Source: CAZTDD01 sp964612675
GTDB lineage: Bacteria > Hinthialibacterota > Hinthialibacteria > Hinthialibacterales > JAKPRU01
Direction: 5' to 3'
DNA length: 59,258 nucleotides
NCBI GenBank assembly: GCA_964612675.1
Contig: CAZTDD010000026.1
Location: 1 to 59,258 of the forward strand
This document shows positions 25,725-35,600 of the stretch, in pieces. A program made the translations under genes and the position numbers. The first letter of the stretch is position 1; the number at the start of each line of letters is the position of its first letter. A model generated the notes under the pieces. The model worked only from the letters and a program-made list of their open reading frames with translations, did not search any database and was not told where the DNA came from.

Positions 25725-27122
25725 ATGATACGAACACGAGTTCAGAATACCATTTGCGTGACATTCCTATTGACGCTGGCGCTGCTCATGAATCCGTCGG
25801 TTACCAGCTGTGCCGACGATGACGAAACACAGGCAACAGGAACCACTGTCGAAGAGTCGACCTCCACTGTATCTTCACCGCTCCTGAAGGTCACTCAACC
25901 GCTCATTCGTGGGCGAGAATACGAGCAACGCGGACATCTTCAGCTCGCAGCGGAGGCCTATCGAGAAGTGGTATCGGCCAGCCCCGCTTATGTGGAAGGG
26001 CATCACAGACTTGGCAACGTCCTGCGCCGTATCGATCCCCAGAGTGTCGAGGCATTGCAGCATTTGGAGTATTGTGTCCAAGCGAGACCGAGTCATCCCG
26101 GCTACCGTATGGAATTGGCAAATGCGTATATCGCCGCTGATAAGGAAGCGAAAGCGATAGAACAATATGAAGCCCTCGTCCGAATGCGGCCGAAAGACCC
26201 GCAGCTGGTCAATCGCCTTGCCAACCTGTACATGGAACAGGGCAACGACCGTCGCGCGGCTCAACTCTACAACACGCTCATGGAACAGCACCCCAACCAG
26301 GTAGCGCCGATGGTCAATCTTGCACAGATTCATCGCGAGCAAGGCAACTACGAGCAGGCGTTGTCGCTGCTTAATCGGTCGCTATCGAACGATCCCGACA
26401 ATTACTACGCCCTTGTCGAGCGCGGAAAGGCCATGATGGCGATCGGCAACGCCACTTCAGCGGCGCAGGATCTGGAAACCGCACTCAGGTCGAACCCGTT
26501 GAATCCCGACACGTACAGATTGCTGGCCCAAGCCCGCCTGCAGAGCGGCAACCGGGAGGGCGCTCGCCAGGCATCGAAAATGGCCGAGACGTTCTCCGAG
26601 TTACCACCGGCTCAAGCCCAGCAGCTGTACAGGCTTTACCAAAAACCGCGCCGAACACCGCGTGAAAACATCTATCTCGGCACACAACTTTCCCAGCTCG
26701 GCAGGCTGGACCTTGCGCAGAATTTCCTTGAGCAAGGCCTGCAACGGAATTACGGGAACCGATCTGCGTGGTACCTTCTGGGCTTGCTCCGATACCAACA
26801 GCGCGATTTCCAAGGAGCGGTCCAGGCGTTTGAGAATTCCGGATCCTATCTCAACCGTCAGGGCGTCGATCAATACCGCTACATGTCCTCCGCGCTGTTG
26901 AATGCCGGCGAGTACCGAAAGGCACGCAAGTATGTGCGTGAAGGATTGAAGAGTTACCCCAACGACCAGGCGCTCTTGCGTACCCGGGAAGCAATTCAAG
27001 CCGCACAGCAACCAAAACCTGAGATGACCGCAAATGAGCGCGAACGAATCGAGGACATGAGAAAACGTCAGCGCTATATCGAGGAAATGCGCGAAAAAGG
27101 CCTTCTTGACGTTGTCGACTAG
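25725..27122 (+). CDS. TPR-repeat lipoprotein (465 aa)
   Basis: Probably an envelope scaffold protein. N-terminus: positively charged start, hydrophobic run TFLLTLALLMNPSVTSC with a lipobox-like V-T-S-C at Cys29, then a low-complexity acidic/Thr-Ser linker. From about residue 60 onward tandem tetratricopeptide repeats are evident (for example RGHLQLAAEAYREVVSASPAYVEGHHRLG, MEQGNDRRAAQLYNTLMEQHPN, QGNYEQALSLLNRSLSNDPDNYYALVERG). A second TPR block follows a Pro-rich hinge, and the C-terminus is a charged helix (about 425-465). The partner is unknown. The aminotransferase gene begins 130 bases downstream. Confidence 0.82.
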   Translation: MIRTRVQNTICVTFLLTLALLMNPSVTSCADDDETQATGTTVEESTSTVSSPLLKVTQPLIRGREYEQRGHLQLAAEAYREVVSASPAYVEGHHRLGNVLRRIDPQSVEALQHLEYCVQARPSHPGYRMELANAYIAADKEAKAIEQYEALVRMRPKDPQLVNRLANLYMEQGNDRRAAQLYNTLMEQHPNQVAPMVNLAQIHREQGNYEQALSLLNRSLSNDPDNYYALVERGKAMMAIGNATSAAQDLETALRSNPLNPDTYRLLAQARLQSGNREGARQASKMAETFSELPPAQAQQLYRLYQKPRRTPRENIYLGTQLSQLGRLDLAQNFLEQGLQRNYGNRSAWYLLGLLRYQQRDFQGAVQAFENSGSYLNRQGVDQYRYMSSALLNAGEYRKARKYVREGLKSYPNDQALLRTREAIQAAQQPKPEMTANERERIEDMRKRQRYIEEMREKGLLDVVD

Positions 27123-27251
27123 ACACGATTTCCGCCGACTCGTGCGGATCCGGCTCCCCCACCCGGGACAAAATGGAATGATTCCGTTAGGATTTCCGCC
27201 GTTTTCAACAATTCGAACAGCCTTCACACGACCTTGAGGAGAGTGTTCACA

Positions 27252-28520
27252 ATGGCGAACTCCGAGAAATTGGCAATCGACGGCGGGACTCCGGTCTGCG
27301 CCGAGAGAATCTCAAACAGCCTACATGGCGTCGAACAGATCGGCGAGGCGGAAAAGCAGGCGGTTCTCAATGTATTGGAGAAACGTCGGCTGTTCCGTTT
27401 TTATGAAGACGGTCTCGACCAATCCGAAGCAGCGCGGCTCGAAGCGCGCTACGCGGAGCGTCTCGGCGTGAAACACACCCTGGCAGTCAATTCGGGCACC
27501 TCAGCGCTCATCGCCGCGTTGGCGGGATTGGATTTGGACCCGGGCGACGAGGTCATCATACCCGCGTACACATTCATCGCCTCCGCCGCCGCAGTAATCG
27601 CCGTACGGGCAATTCCCATTCTGTGCGAAATCGACGAATCGCTGACGATGGATCCGGAACATGTACGGAAATGCATTACACCGCGAACCAAGGCGATCAT
27701 GCCCGTTCACATGCGCGGATTTCCCTGCAGGATGGATGAGATCCTTGCCATCGCAAGAGAATACAACCTGAAGATCATCGAAGACGTCGCACAAGCGAAC
27801 GGGGCGACCTACAAAGGACGACCGCTCGGTTCGATGGGCGAGGTAGGATGTTTCAGTTTTCAACAGTACAAAATCATTACCGCAGGCGAGGGCGGCCTGC
27901 TGTGTACGGATGACGAATGGCTCTACGGCCGCGCTCGGACACAGCATGATTGCGCCGCGCGTTACTGGCTGCGCAGGAATGAGGAGATCTACGATATCGC
28001 CGGGGAAGACTACAGGCTTTCGGAGCTCAGTGCGGCGCTTGTCCTGGTCCAGATGGACCGGCTCGATCCCCTGCTGAGCCACTTTCGGCATTGCAAAAAG
28101 CGCATCGTCGACGGGATTCAAGATCTCGATGGTATCGAGGTGGCCCCCAGTCCCGATCCGGAAGGGGACGCAGGAATTGCGATCATGTTTTATACAGAGA
28201 GCGAAGATACTTCCCGCCGGTTTGCCCAGGCGCTCGACGCCGAAGGAGTCGAGTGCGGAACAATGTACAACCAGGGAATTCCCGACCGACACATCTATTG
28301 CTACTGGCCTTTCGTGAACCGGCCACAGTCCGATGAGAAGATCTGCCCCTGGACCTGCGGATGCCGGGATACGGAAATTCGGTACAGCCGGGACATGTGT
28401 CCAAAAACATTAGACTATCTCGGCCGGGCGATCAGCATCGGTATCCACCAGAAGCTTACGGACAGCCAGTGCGATCAGATGATCGAGGCAATCCGCAAAG
28501 TAGCAGGTGCCCTGTTTTGA
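27252..28520 (+). CDS. DegT/DnrJ/EryC1/StrS family PLP aminotransferase (422 aa)
   Basis: PLP-dependent enzyme of the sugar aminotransferase/dehydratase family. The ATG at 27252 is preceded by GAGGAG. Seen: INGGTP-like start (AIDGGTPV), NSGTSALIAALAGLDLDPGDEVIIPAYTF, IIEDVAQANGATYKGRPLGS (PLP-binding Asp), the Schiff-base Lys in SFQQYKIITAGEGG, and DYRLSELSAALVLVQ. The subgroup with MPVHMRGFPC and a long C-terminal part resembles the AHBA-synthase-like or glutamine:scyllo-inosose-like aminotransferases. No sugar-nucleotide pathway genes are adjacent, so the substrate cannot be assigned. Confidence 0.9.
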   Translation: MANSEKLAIDGGTPVCAERISNSLHGVEQIGEAEKQAVLNVLEKRRLFRFYEDGLDQSEAARLEARYAERLGVKHTLAVNSGTSALIAALAGLDLDPGDEVIIPAYTFIASAAAVIAVRAIPILCEIDESLTMDPEHVRKCITPRTKAIMPVHMRGFPCRMDEILAIAREYNLKIIEDVAQANGATYKGRPLGSMGEVGCFSFQQYKIITAGEGGLLCTDDEWLYGRARTQHDCAARYWLRRNEEIYDIAGEDYRLSELSAALVLVQMDRLDPLLSHFRHCKKRIVDGIQDLDGIEVAPSPDPEGDAGIAIMFYTESEDTSRRFAQALDAEGVECGTMYNQGIPDRHIYCYWPFVNRPQSDEKICPWTCGCRDTEIRYSRDMCPKTLDYLGRAISIGIHQKLTDSQCDQMIEAIRKVAGALF

Positions 28521-28587
28521 AGGACGGGTTGCTTGCCTGAAGGCAAGCTCACGGCCATAATCAGCATACATTTTCCGAAAGATAACA

Positions 28588-29409
28588 GTGAGGCTTTCGT
28601 TGGACGGGACAACCAATTCCGTGTCTGTACTCGACAATCTGCTCCTGAAAGTGACCGGTCCGCTCGTGTATGTAGCGAGACTCTGGTCGCTTTTTGCGCA
28701 GACGATTTACTGGATTGTCGCGGTGTTTTTCAAGCCATCGCAGCGGATCCGCCGGGCTGAGGTTTTCAAGCAGATGGTCGAGGGCGGCGTGAACTCGATC
28801 CCCATCCTTTTCTTGATCATCTTCCTCATCGGTCTGATTCTGGCGATGCAAAGTGCGTATCAGCTGCAGAAGTTCGGAGTAACTTCGCTTGTGGCGTCGC
28901 TTGTGGGAGTCACCATCACACGCGAAGTGGGACCGCTGATCGCCGCCATTATTATTTCAGCGCGTGTCGGAGCAGCCATCACGGCTGAACTCGGAACGAT
29001 GGTCGTGTCTGAAGAAATTATGGCGCTCGAGACCATGGCGGTCCGGCCGGTGCCGTTTCTTGTTGTTCCCCGGTTCATCGCCCTGATGGTCATGCTTCCC
29101 TGCCTGACAATTCTTGCGGACATTGTTGGTATTCTCGGTGGGTTTTGTGTAGGAGTCGGCAACCTGGAGATCAGCGCCGGAGCGTATATCAACAACACAT
29201 TAGAAGGGCTTGCGAATCAGGATATCATCACAGGCCTGATCAAGAGCGTCGGATTTGCCGCGGTCATTGCGATTGTGGCATGTCACGAAGGACTGTCTGT
29301 CAGAGGCGGTCCGGAAGGTGTCGGCACAGCGACAACACGCTCCGTTGTCATGGCGATACTCCTTATTATCCTTACCGATCTCATGTTCACCATAATCTTT
29401 TACTTGTAG
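28588..29409 (+). CDS. mlaE: MlaE-type ABC transporter permease (273 aa)
   Basis: Inner-membrane permease of an Mla-type phospholipid transport system, which moves lipids between inner and outer membranes. Five or so hydrophobic segments are seen, with the family signature GVTITREVGPLIAAIIISARVGAAITAELGTM followed by EEIMALETMAVRPVPFLVVPRF. The GTG start at 28588 is the best-placed start codon, though its ribosome-binding site is weak. The next gene starts five bases after the stop, and the three genes mlaE-mlaF-mlaD form an operon. A 7-bp hairpin (28531-28548) sits between the aminotransferase gene and this one. Confidence 0.93.
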   Translation: MRLSLDGTTNSVSVLDNLLLKVTGPLVYVARLWSLFAQTIYWIVAVFFKPSQRIRRAEVFKQMVEGGVNSIPILFLIIFLIGLILAMQSAYQLQKFGVTSLVASLVGVTITREVGPLIAAIIISARVGAAITAELGTMVVSEEIMALETMAVRPVPFLVVPRFIALMVMLPCLTILADIVGILGGFCVGVGNLEISAGAYINNTLEGLANQDIITGLIKSVGFAAVIAIVACHEGLSVRGGPEGVGTATTRSVVMAILLIILTDLMFTIIFYL

Positions 29410-29414
29410 AGACG

Positions 29415-30236
29415 ATGATCGAGGAATCGCAATCGACGAACAACAACATAATTCGGGTCGAAGGCGTGGTGAAGCGGTTCGGACCGCGCACTGTGCTGAA
29501 TGGACTCCGCTTTCCGATTCAGCGCGGCAAGACAACTGTGATTCTCGGCGGCAGCGGTTGCGGAAAATCCACGTTGTTAAAAATCCTGGTCGGGTACCTG
29601 AAGCCGGATGAAGGCAGCGTCTATTATGACGACCTGGATATCGTCCCTTTGGATGAAGAAGGCCTCGATCCGATTCGGAAACGATTTGGCATTCTTTTTC
29701 AATACGGAGCACTGCTGAATTCGATGACGGTCGGCGACAATGTCGCATTGCCGCTAGTCGAGCACACGAATCTCGATCCCAAGATCATCCAGATGATCGT
29801 CAAGATGAAGTTGGAGCTGGTCGGATTGCGCGGTTTCGAAGATCTGAAACCGTCGCAGATATCCGGCGGAATGTGCAAACGCGTCGGTCTCGCGCGGGCC
29901 ATCGCACTGGATCCGGAAATCGTCTTTTATGATGAACCGTCGGCCGGTCTGGATCCGGTAACGTCAGCGGTCGTCGACCAGCTGATGATGGATTTATCGC
30001 ACAAACTGAAGATTACATCGGTCGTTGTCACGCATCACATGGACAGTGCGTTCAAAATCGCCGATTACATGGTCATGCTTCACAAAGGAGAAATCCTCGT
30101 GCAAGGAAGCCGCGACGACATCCGGAACTGCGATAATCCAGTCGTTCAACAATTCATCAAAGGCGAACCGGACGGTCCCGTGCCGCTGACACGAGTCGCG
30201 GACGATTACATCAAAGATCTATTGGGTACGGAATAA
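29415..30236 (+). CDS. mlaF: Mla-type ABC transporter ATP-binding protein (273 aa)
   Basis: Cytoplasmic ATPase that drives the MlaE permease. Walker A GGSGCGKST, Q-loop FQYGALLNSMTV, signature SGGMCKRVGLARAIA (a C-loop variant SGGM typical of Mla ATPases), Walker B EIVFYDEPSAGLDP and the H-loop VVTHHMDSA. I start at the ATG at 29415, since the frame upstream overlaps mlaE and is not coding. The C-terminal tail DGPVPLTRVADDYIKDLLG is an extension past the nucleotide-binding domain. Confidence 0.95.
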   Translation: MIEESQSTNNNIIRVEGVVKRFGPRTVLNGLRFPIQRGKTTVILGGSGCGKSTLLKILVGYLKPDEGSVYYDDLDIVPLDEEGLDPIRKRFGILFQYGALLNSMTVGDNVALPLVEHTNLDPKIIQMIVKMKLELVGLRGFEDLKPSQISGGMCKRVGLARAIALDPEIVFYDEPSAGLDPVTSAVVDQLMMDLSHKLKITSVVVTHHMDSAFKIADYMVMLHKGEILVQGSRDDIRNCDNPVVQQFIKGEPDGPVPLTRVADDYIKDLLGTE

Positions 30237-30270
30237 GAGATTTGAAAATATCGATACAAACGAGGTCTCG

Positions 30271-31380
30271 ATGCGTATTTTCACCAATGAAGTCAAAGTC
30301 GGATTGATTGTTGTCATTTCGGTCGGCTTCTTCGTCGCCTTGGTTTCCGCAGTCGGTAATTTCGGCAAGATGTGGGGGACGGAAGAGGTCCAGGTACGGA
30401 TGGAATCCGCCGCCGGTCTAACGAACTACGCATCGGTGACCTTCGCCGGAAAGAAGATCGGCGTAGTCGAGAAGATCGAGCTGGAACGGATAGGAAACAA
30501 AACGTGGGCGATGTTGACATGCTCGATTCACGAGCCCGCACACATCGTGTTGGATTCCACAGCGCATGTTGCCCAATCGAGTTTGCTCGGCGAAGCGTAT
30601 CTCGAACTTTCGGAGGGCAAGAGCCGTGTATGTATCACGGACGCCACAACAAAACCCCACGTATTGAACGGCGTTCCCGTAACCACCTTCGACCAGGTGT
30701 TTGCAGCGGTCAACCGGATTAGCGCGCAAGTGGAAGACATTCTTCAGGACGTGAAGCAGATCAGCGGTAATGAAGACATCCATTCAAGCCTGCAGGGGAC
30801 ATTCGTTCGTATCGAAGAGGCTGCGGTAGAGATTCGCAACGCCGCCGTGGCGGTCCGGGCCGCGATAGGGGACGCGACCGGCGACCTGAGATATGTTCTG
30901 GAACGAGGCAAACGGGCAGCCGATAACCTGGACGCTGCATTTGCAAAGATGCGTGAGGGAGCCGACAATGTTCCCGACCTGGTGGCCGATCTACGAACGA
31001 GAGTGAAGACAGTGACCGAACAAGCAACGAAACTGTTGGCCGCGGGCGAAAAACTCCTCAGCGACTCGAAGCCGAAAGTCGACTCGACGTTGGACAACAT
31101 TTCCGAACTGGCTGCGCAGTTGCGCACGGATGCGGAAGTGCTTATCGCGGATATACGCGGTCTCGCCGCCGACCTGGATGGCGTGGTTGTCGAAAACAGG
31201 GGAGATATCCGTATTCTGCTGGATGAATTGCGCGTCGCGGCGGGTCACCTGGCGTCCATTGCGCGGCAACTGGATGAACATCCGTGGCGGGCGATCTGGA
31301 AAACCGAAGGACGCCTGGAACCGCCCTCGGAAACACCCGAGTGGAAACCGGACATGGAGAAAGGATCCTCGCAAGAATAG
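30271..31380 (+). CDS. mlaD: MCE/MlaD-type lipid-binding protein (369 aa)
   Basis: Periplasmic substrate-binding subunit of the Mla system, anchored by one N-terminal membrane helix (about residues 9-30: VGLIVVISVGFFVALVSAVG). The MCE domain follows (VQVRMESAAGLTNYASVTFAGKKIGVVEKIEL, then ST..VAQSSLLGEAYLELSEG). After it comes a long helical stretch (about 150-330) rich in Ala/Asp/Arg with coiled-coil character, likely extending across the periplasm as in other MCE proteins. It starts 34 bases after mlaF. No mlaC- or mlaA-like gene follows. Confidence 0.93.
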   Translation: MRIFTNEVKVGLIVVISVGFFVALVSAVGNFGKMWGTEEVQVRMESAAGLTNYASVTFAGKKIGVVEKIELERIGNKTWAMLTCSIHEPAHIVLDSTAHVAQSSLLGEAYLELSEGKSRVCITDATTKPHVLNGVPVTTFDQVFAAVNRISAQVEDILQDVKQISGNEDIHSSLQGTFVRIEEAAVEIRNAAVAVRAAIGDATGDLRYVLERGKRAADNLDAAFAKMREGADNVPDLVADLRTRVKTVTEQATKLLAAGEKLLSDSKPKVDSTLDNISELAAQLRTDAEVLIADIRGLAADLDGVVVENRGDIRILLDELRVAAGHLASIARQLDEHPWRAIWKTEGRLEPPSETPEWKPDMEKGSSQE

Positions 31381-31393
31381 TCGTGCTGAGATC

Positions 31394-32086
31394 TCAGCCG
31401 CTTTGCGCGATGGTTGCGATACATTGATCCTCGCGTACAACCTTCCGGGGACCGCCGTCGTATCCGGTTGACCAATCGTGCGGCGCGGCGATTTCGGTCA
31501 ATCGATCCAGCATGCCGATTGCCTTTGCACGGTCATAGATCAACTGCCAACCACACTCGAGATCCGGATTCACTTCACATTTCCCATCGCGGGAACCTCC
31601 ACACGGACCATTGAACAACCGTTTGGCGCAGCGGCTGATCGGGCAAATTCCCGCGAATTCTCCGAGTCGGCAATTGCCGCAACCGACACACTTCTCGGTC
31701 CAAACGCCTTGCGATTCGAGAATCCCGATGAATTGCGTATTGAGGCCCGGATAAACCGGGGTTTGCGGAAAGCGCTCTGCCAGCGCCTGAACCCCCGCCC
31801 CGCAACCCAATGAGCAGATTGCGTCGTACCCGGCGGCCCGCTGGGCCAGAATATCGATAAATGCGTCTTCGCATTGGCGTTCAATAGTACATTCGTCTAC
31901 AACAACATTTCCACGACCGGCCAATTTCAGGGACATGCGTAACGCCGCCCCCAGGATATTTGTTTCACGTTCCCCGCCGGCCAAACAGACCGTAACACAG
32001 GTACCGCATCCGACAAGCAACACCCGGTTGTGGTCTTTGACCATATCGCGAATTTCCGGAACTGTTTTTCGATCCGCAACAATCAT
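31394..32086 (-). CDS. metV: MetV-type MTHFR C-terminal-domain protein (230 aa)
   Basis: Zinc/iron-sulfur protein that partners MetF in acetogen-type methylenetetrahydrofolate reductases. Seen: VLLVGCGTCVTVCLAGGERE near the N-terminus, CSLGCGAGVQALAERFP in the middle, and a Cys-rich C-terminal part with EKCVGCGNCRLGEFAGICPISRCAKRLFNGPCGGSRDGKCEV. The domain resembles MTHFR_C. GGAG lies seven bases before the ATG. It is the last gene of the Hdr operon, 79 bases after the second MvhD gene. It is convergent with mlaD, 13 bases away, with no obvious terminator between them. Confidence 0.88.
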   Translation of the reverse strand: MIVADRKTVPEIRDMVKDHNRVLLVGCGTCVTVCLAGGERETNILGAALRMSLKLAGRGNVVVDECTIERQCEDAFIDILAQRAAGYDAICSLGCGAGVQALAERFPQTPVYPGLNTQFIGILESQGVWTEKCVGCGNCRLGEFAGICPISRCAKRLFNGPCGGSRDGKCEVNPDLECGWQLIYDRAKAIGMLDRLTEIAAPHDWSTGYDGGPRKVVREDQCIATIAQSG

Positions 32087-32108
32087 AGAATTTCTCCAAA
32101 AAGGAATT

Positions 32109-32128
32109 CCCAGCGATGAATCGCTGGG
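32109..32128. repeat. Hairpin repeat CCCAGCGA-TGAA-TCGCTGGG
   Basis: A perfect 8-bp stem with a TGAA loop in the short gap between metV and mvhD, followed by GCTATTATCGTTCGTCCATC. This belongs to a widespread dispersed hairpin family and may act in RNA processing or mRNA stability within the operon. No U-run follows on the minus strand, so it is not a plain terminator. Confidence 0.5.
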
Positions 32129-32165
32129 CTATTATCGTTCGTCCATCGGACGGTCCGTCAGGCTT

Positions 32166-32612
32166 TTAGTCTGGGACCGAAATTGCTTCCACCTCTTCGT
32201 GCCCTTTCGGTATGGGACTGGGTCCCAGTCGGGCGACACGTTCGCTCATTTCAGTCACGATTTCAGCGAACCGCCCACCCTCCGCAGAAGAAAGGTTGAA
32301 CATTTCGAGACGTTCGGGTTCTAGACCGATTTCTTCAAGAAGCTTTTTGGCGCGTTCGACCCGTCGACGTGCACGCAGGTTCCCTTCGAGGAAGTGACAA
32401 CCGCCTTCGAGACAACCGGCAACCATCACAGCGTCTGCGCCGCGTTCGAATGCAGCCAGGATATGATTGATCTCGACTTTTCCCGTACACGGTAGCCTCA
32501 ACACCCGCACGTTCTGCGGGTATTGGAGGCGCATCGAGCCTGCCAGGTCCGCAGCCGCGTAGGCGCAATAATGACAACAGAAAGCGAGTATCAGCGGTTC
32601 TTTTTCTGCCAT
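32166..32612 (-). CDS. mvhD: MvhD-type iron-sulfur electron-transfer subunit, copy 2 (148 aa)
   Basis: [2Fe-2S] protein that links an electron donor to the HdrA flavoprotein. The Cys pattern is clear: FCCHYCAYAAADLAG, LPCTGKVEINHIL, GCLEGGCHFLEGN. It follows the HdrA fusion gene by six bases and precedes metV. No [NiFe]-hydrogenase genes (mvhA/G) are present, so its donor is probably not hydrogenase but another member of this cluster. The second copy lies at the far 5' end of the operon. Confidence 0.93.
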   Translation of the reverse strand: MAEKEPLILAFCCHYCAYAAADLAGSMRLQYPQNVRVLRLPCTGKVEINHILAAFERGADAVMVAGCLEGGCHFLEGNLRARRRVERAKKLLEEIGLEPERLEMFNLSSAEGGRFAEIVTEMSERVARLGPSPIPKGHEEVEAISVPD

Positions 32613-32618
32613 TCGACT

Positions 32619-35600
32619 TTATCCTTTGTGCCAGCGCGGCGGGGCGACTCCCACAAGTTCAGGGTAAGCCAATTCCGTTTCCTCTTTTCTCGCGCCGAGC
32701 AAGCTGTTTACCGCCCCCAGGATTTGCGCGTTCATGTAGTGACGCAGTTGAATTGCCCTGGCGGGACACTCTGCGGTGCAACTCCCACACCCCATACAAA
32801 CCGCCTGTTGAATGACCGCTTTGTTGTCCTGACCGACGGTTGGGGCCATGTATGGGCAAACATGAACGCAGGTCATACAGGAGATGCATTGGTCGGGATC
32901 GACCCATGCGATTTGCGCACTGACCGGCATTTCCTTCTTTGAGAGGATGGAGGCGGCACGCGCGGCCACCGCGTTCGCCTGAGAAATCGTCTCAGTGATG
33001 AATTTCGGCGCATGAGCGGTACCACAGAGGAAGAGTCCTTCGCTCGCGAAATCGACCGGACGCAGTTTCATATGGGCTTCGAGGAAGAAACCATCTGCGT
33101 TTAGCGGTACCCGAAGCAATTCCGACAATTCTTCTCGATCCGCTCGTGGGACCATCGGTGCGGCAAGAACAACCGTGTCCGGATGGATTTCCATTTGGCT
33201 GTTGAGAGAAGGTTCATTAAACCGAAGACAGATGCGTTGTCCTTCGACCGTCAACTCGGGAGGAGTTTCCTGCTCGTAACGAACGAAGAGTACACCTTTT
33301 TCACGCGCCTCGCGGTATGCCGCCTCACGGAATCCGTAGGTGCGCATGTCGCGGTATAGGATCACGATCCGCGCCTTGGGATACCGCTCCAGAAGCAACA
33401 GAGCGTTCTTAACGGCAGTTGTACAACAAACACGACTGCAATACGGATGCTCGTCGTTACGCTGCTCGACACACTGAATCATCGCAATCGTGGGCTCTTC
33501 CGGGATTCCCAGATCCTGCCGCGCCATCCGGTCGGTCAGTTCGAGCTGTGTCACCACACGATTGCTCTTACCGTAACCGAATGAAGACGGCTTCTTTTCC
33601 GTCGCGCCGGTCGCAACCACCACAACGCCGTGTTCAACCTCTTCGACATTCCCGTTCGAACTCAACTGCGAGGTGAATTCGCCAATGTGTCCGTCAACCT
33701 TGTCGATATGTGTATTGAGGTGAACCGTGATCAGCGGGTTTTTCTTTACATTCTCAACGGTATGGGACAGGAATTTCTGAATGTCGTCGCCATCGAGAGT
33801 ACGGTGGATCTGTTGAGCAGTGCCTCCAAGGCGTTCGCCTTTCTCGACCAGATGAACCGGAAATCCCTGCTCCGCCAATGCCAAAGTCGCTGTCATTCCC
33901 GCAATGCCTCCACCGACCACAAGGGCGGCATTGTTGATAGGAACGGTTTCCTCCTCCAGAGGCTGGAGGTTTGCAGCGCGACCGACAATCATACGAATGA
34001 GGTCAATCGCCTTCTCTGTGGCTTTCTGCGGATTGTCGGAATGAACCCAGGAACATTGATCGCGAATGTTCGCCATCTCCAGAAGGTACGGATTCAAACC
34101 GGCGTCCCGTAATGTGTCACGGAAGATCGGTTCATGGGTTCGGGGTGTACAGGAAGCGATAACCACGCGATTGAGGTGCTCATCACGGATGATTTTCTTG
34201 ATTTGATCCTGCGTATCGTCCGCGCAGGTATAGACACTGTGATCCGCGAAAACCACGTTCGGTAGTCCTCGTGCGCGTTCAACAACCTTTTCGATATCGA
34301 CCACGGAGGCGATGTTGCTGCCGCAGTGACAGATGAAAACACCGACTCTCGGCGGCTCGTCCGTGATGTCTCGTTCCTGTGGATAGGATTTCGTACGGAC
34401 TTCCGTGCCCCGTGCCGCTGAAAGCAACGCCATTGCGCGGGCCGCCGATCCGGTTGCCTGCATCACCGTATCGGGGATGTCTTTCGGCTCCTGAAAAACC
34501 CCGCCCACAAAGACACCCGGACGGGAAGTCTCGAGCGGAGCCAGTTCACGGGTTTTCGCGAAGCCCCATTGGTTTAGTTCGACGCCAATCTTTGCCGCTT
34601 GCTCCCGAATCGACTCGCTCGGTTCCAAGCCGAGTGAGAGGATAACCATGTCGAACTCTTCTTCGACCTGCTTTAGGTCGGAGCTGAAGTAATTCAACCG
34701 AAGGTTATGCGTGCCGGGCATTTCGTAGGTCCGAGAGACAAAAGACCGGACATAATGAATGCCCATTTTCTTTGCGCGCTCGCAGTAGCGGTCAAAGTCC
34801 TTGCCGAAAGCACGCAGATCGAGAAAGAACACCGTCATGTCCAGATCCGGCTCGTGCTCTTTCGCCAGGATGGCCTCTTTTGTTGCCGCCATACAGCAAA
34901 TCGACGAACAGTAATCGTTACCGCATCCGTTGTCGCGCGAACCGACACATTGAATGAACGCCAATCGTTTGGGTTTCTTGCCGTCGGATGGTCGGACGAT
35001 GTGCCCTTCGGTCGGTCCGGAAGCGGACAGGATTCGTTCAAACTGCACATTCGTGACAACGTTGGGAGCAAATCCGAAACCGAACTCGCCCCTGCGCGTT
35101 GCATCGAACGCATCGAAACCCGGTGTGAGCAAGACCGCACCAACGTCTAGATCGAAAGACTTCTCAGGTTCGAAATGATTGATCGCCCCGGCCTGGCAGG
35201 CTTCCACACACAGCATGCATTCCGCGCACCCCGCACATGCCAGACAACGCCGCGCTTCCGCCTGCGCTTCGTCTTCACTGTATGTCGCTTCCACCTCCCG
35301 AAAGTCCGATAGCCGTTCGACAACAGGGACTTCCTGATGTGGAACGCGAGGAGCGCGTTTTGTTCTCTTTTTGATTTTTGCGAGTTCCTCATCCGAAAGT
35401 GGGTTCAACCGTTTCTCGCGCTTCGAGAGTCCCTCTTGAACCGGCCTTTCGGCAAGATAGTTGTCGATAGCCTGTGCCGCCTGTTTCCCGTGCGCGATTG
35501 CGTCGATCACGCTTGACGGGCCGACGACCACATCGCCTCCGGCAAAGACATTCTCACGTGATGTAACCATCGTGACCTCATCGGTCTCGATGGTCCCCCA

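Noticed and set aside
28531..28548. GCTTGCC-TGAA-GGCAAGC as a terminator between the aminotransferase and mlaE
   Set aside because: The stem is only 7 bp and no U-run follows. It looks like a dispersed hairpin.
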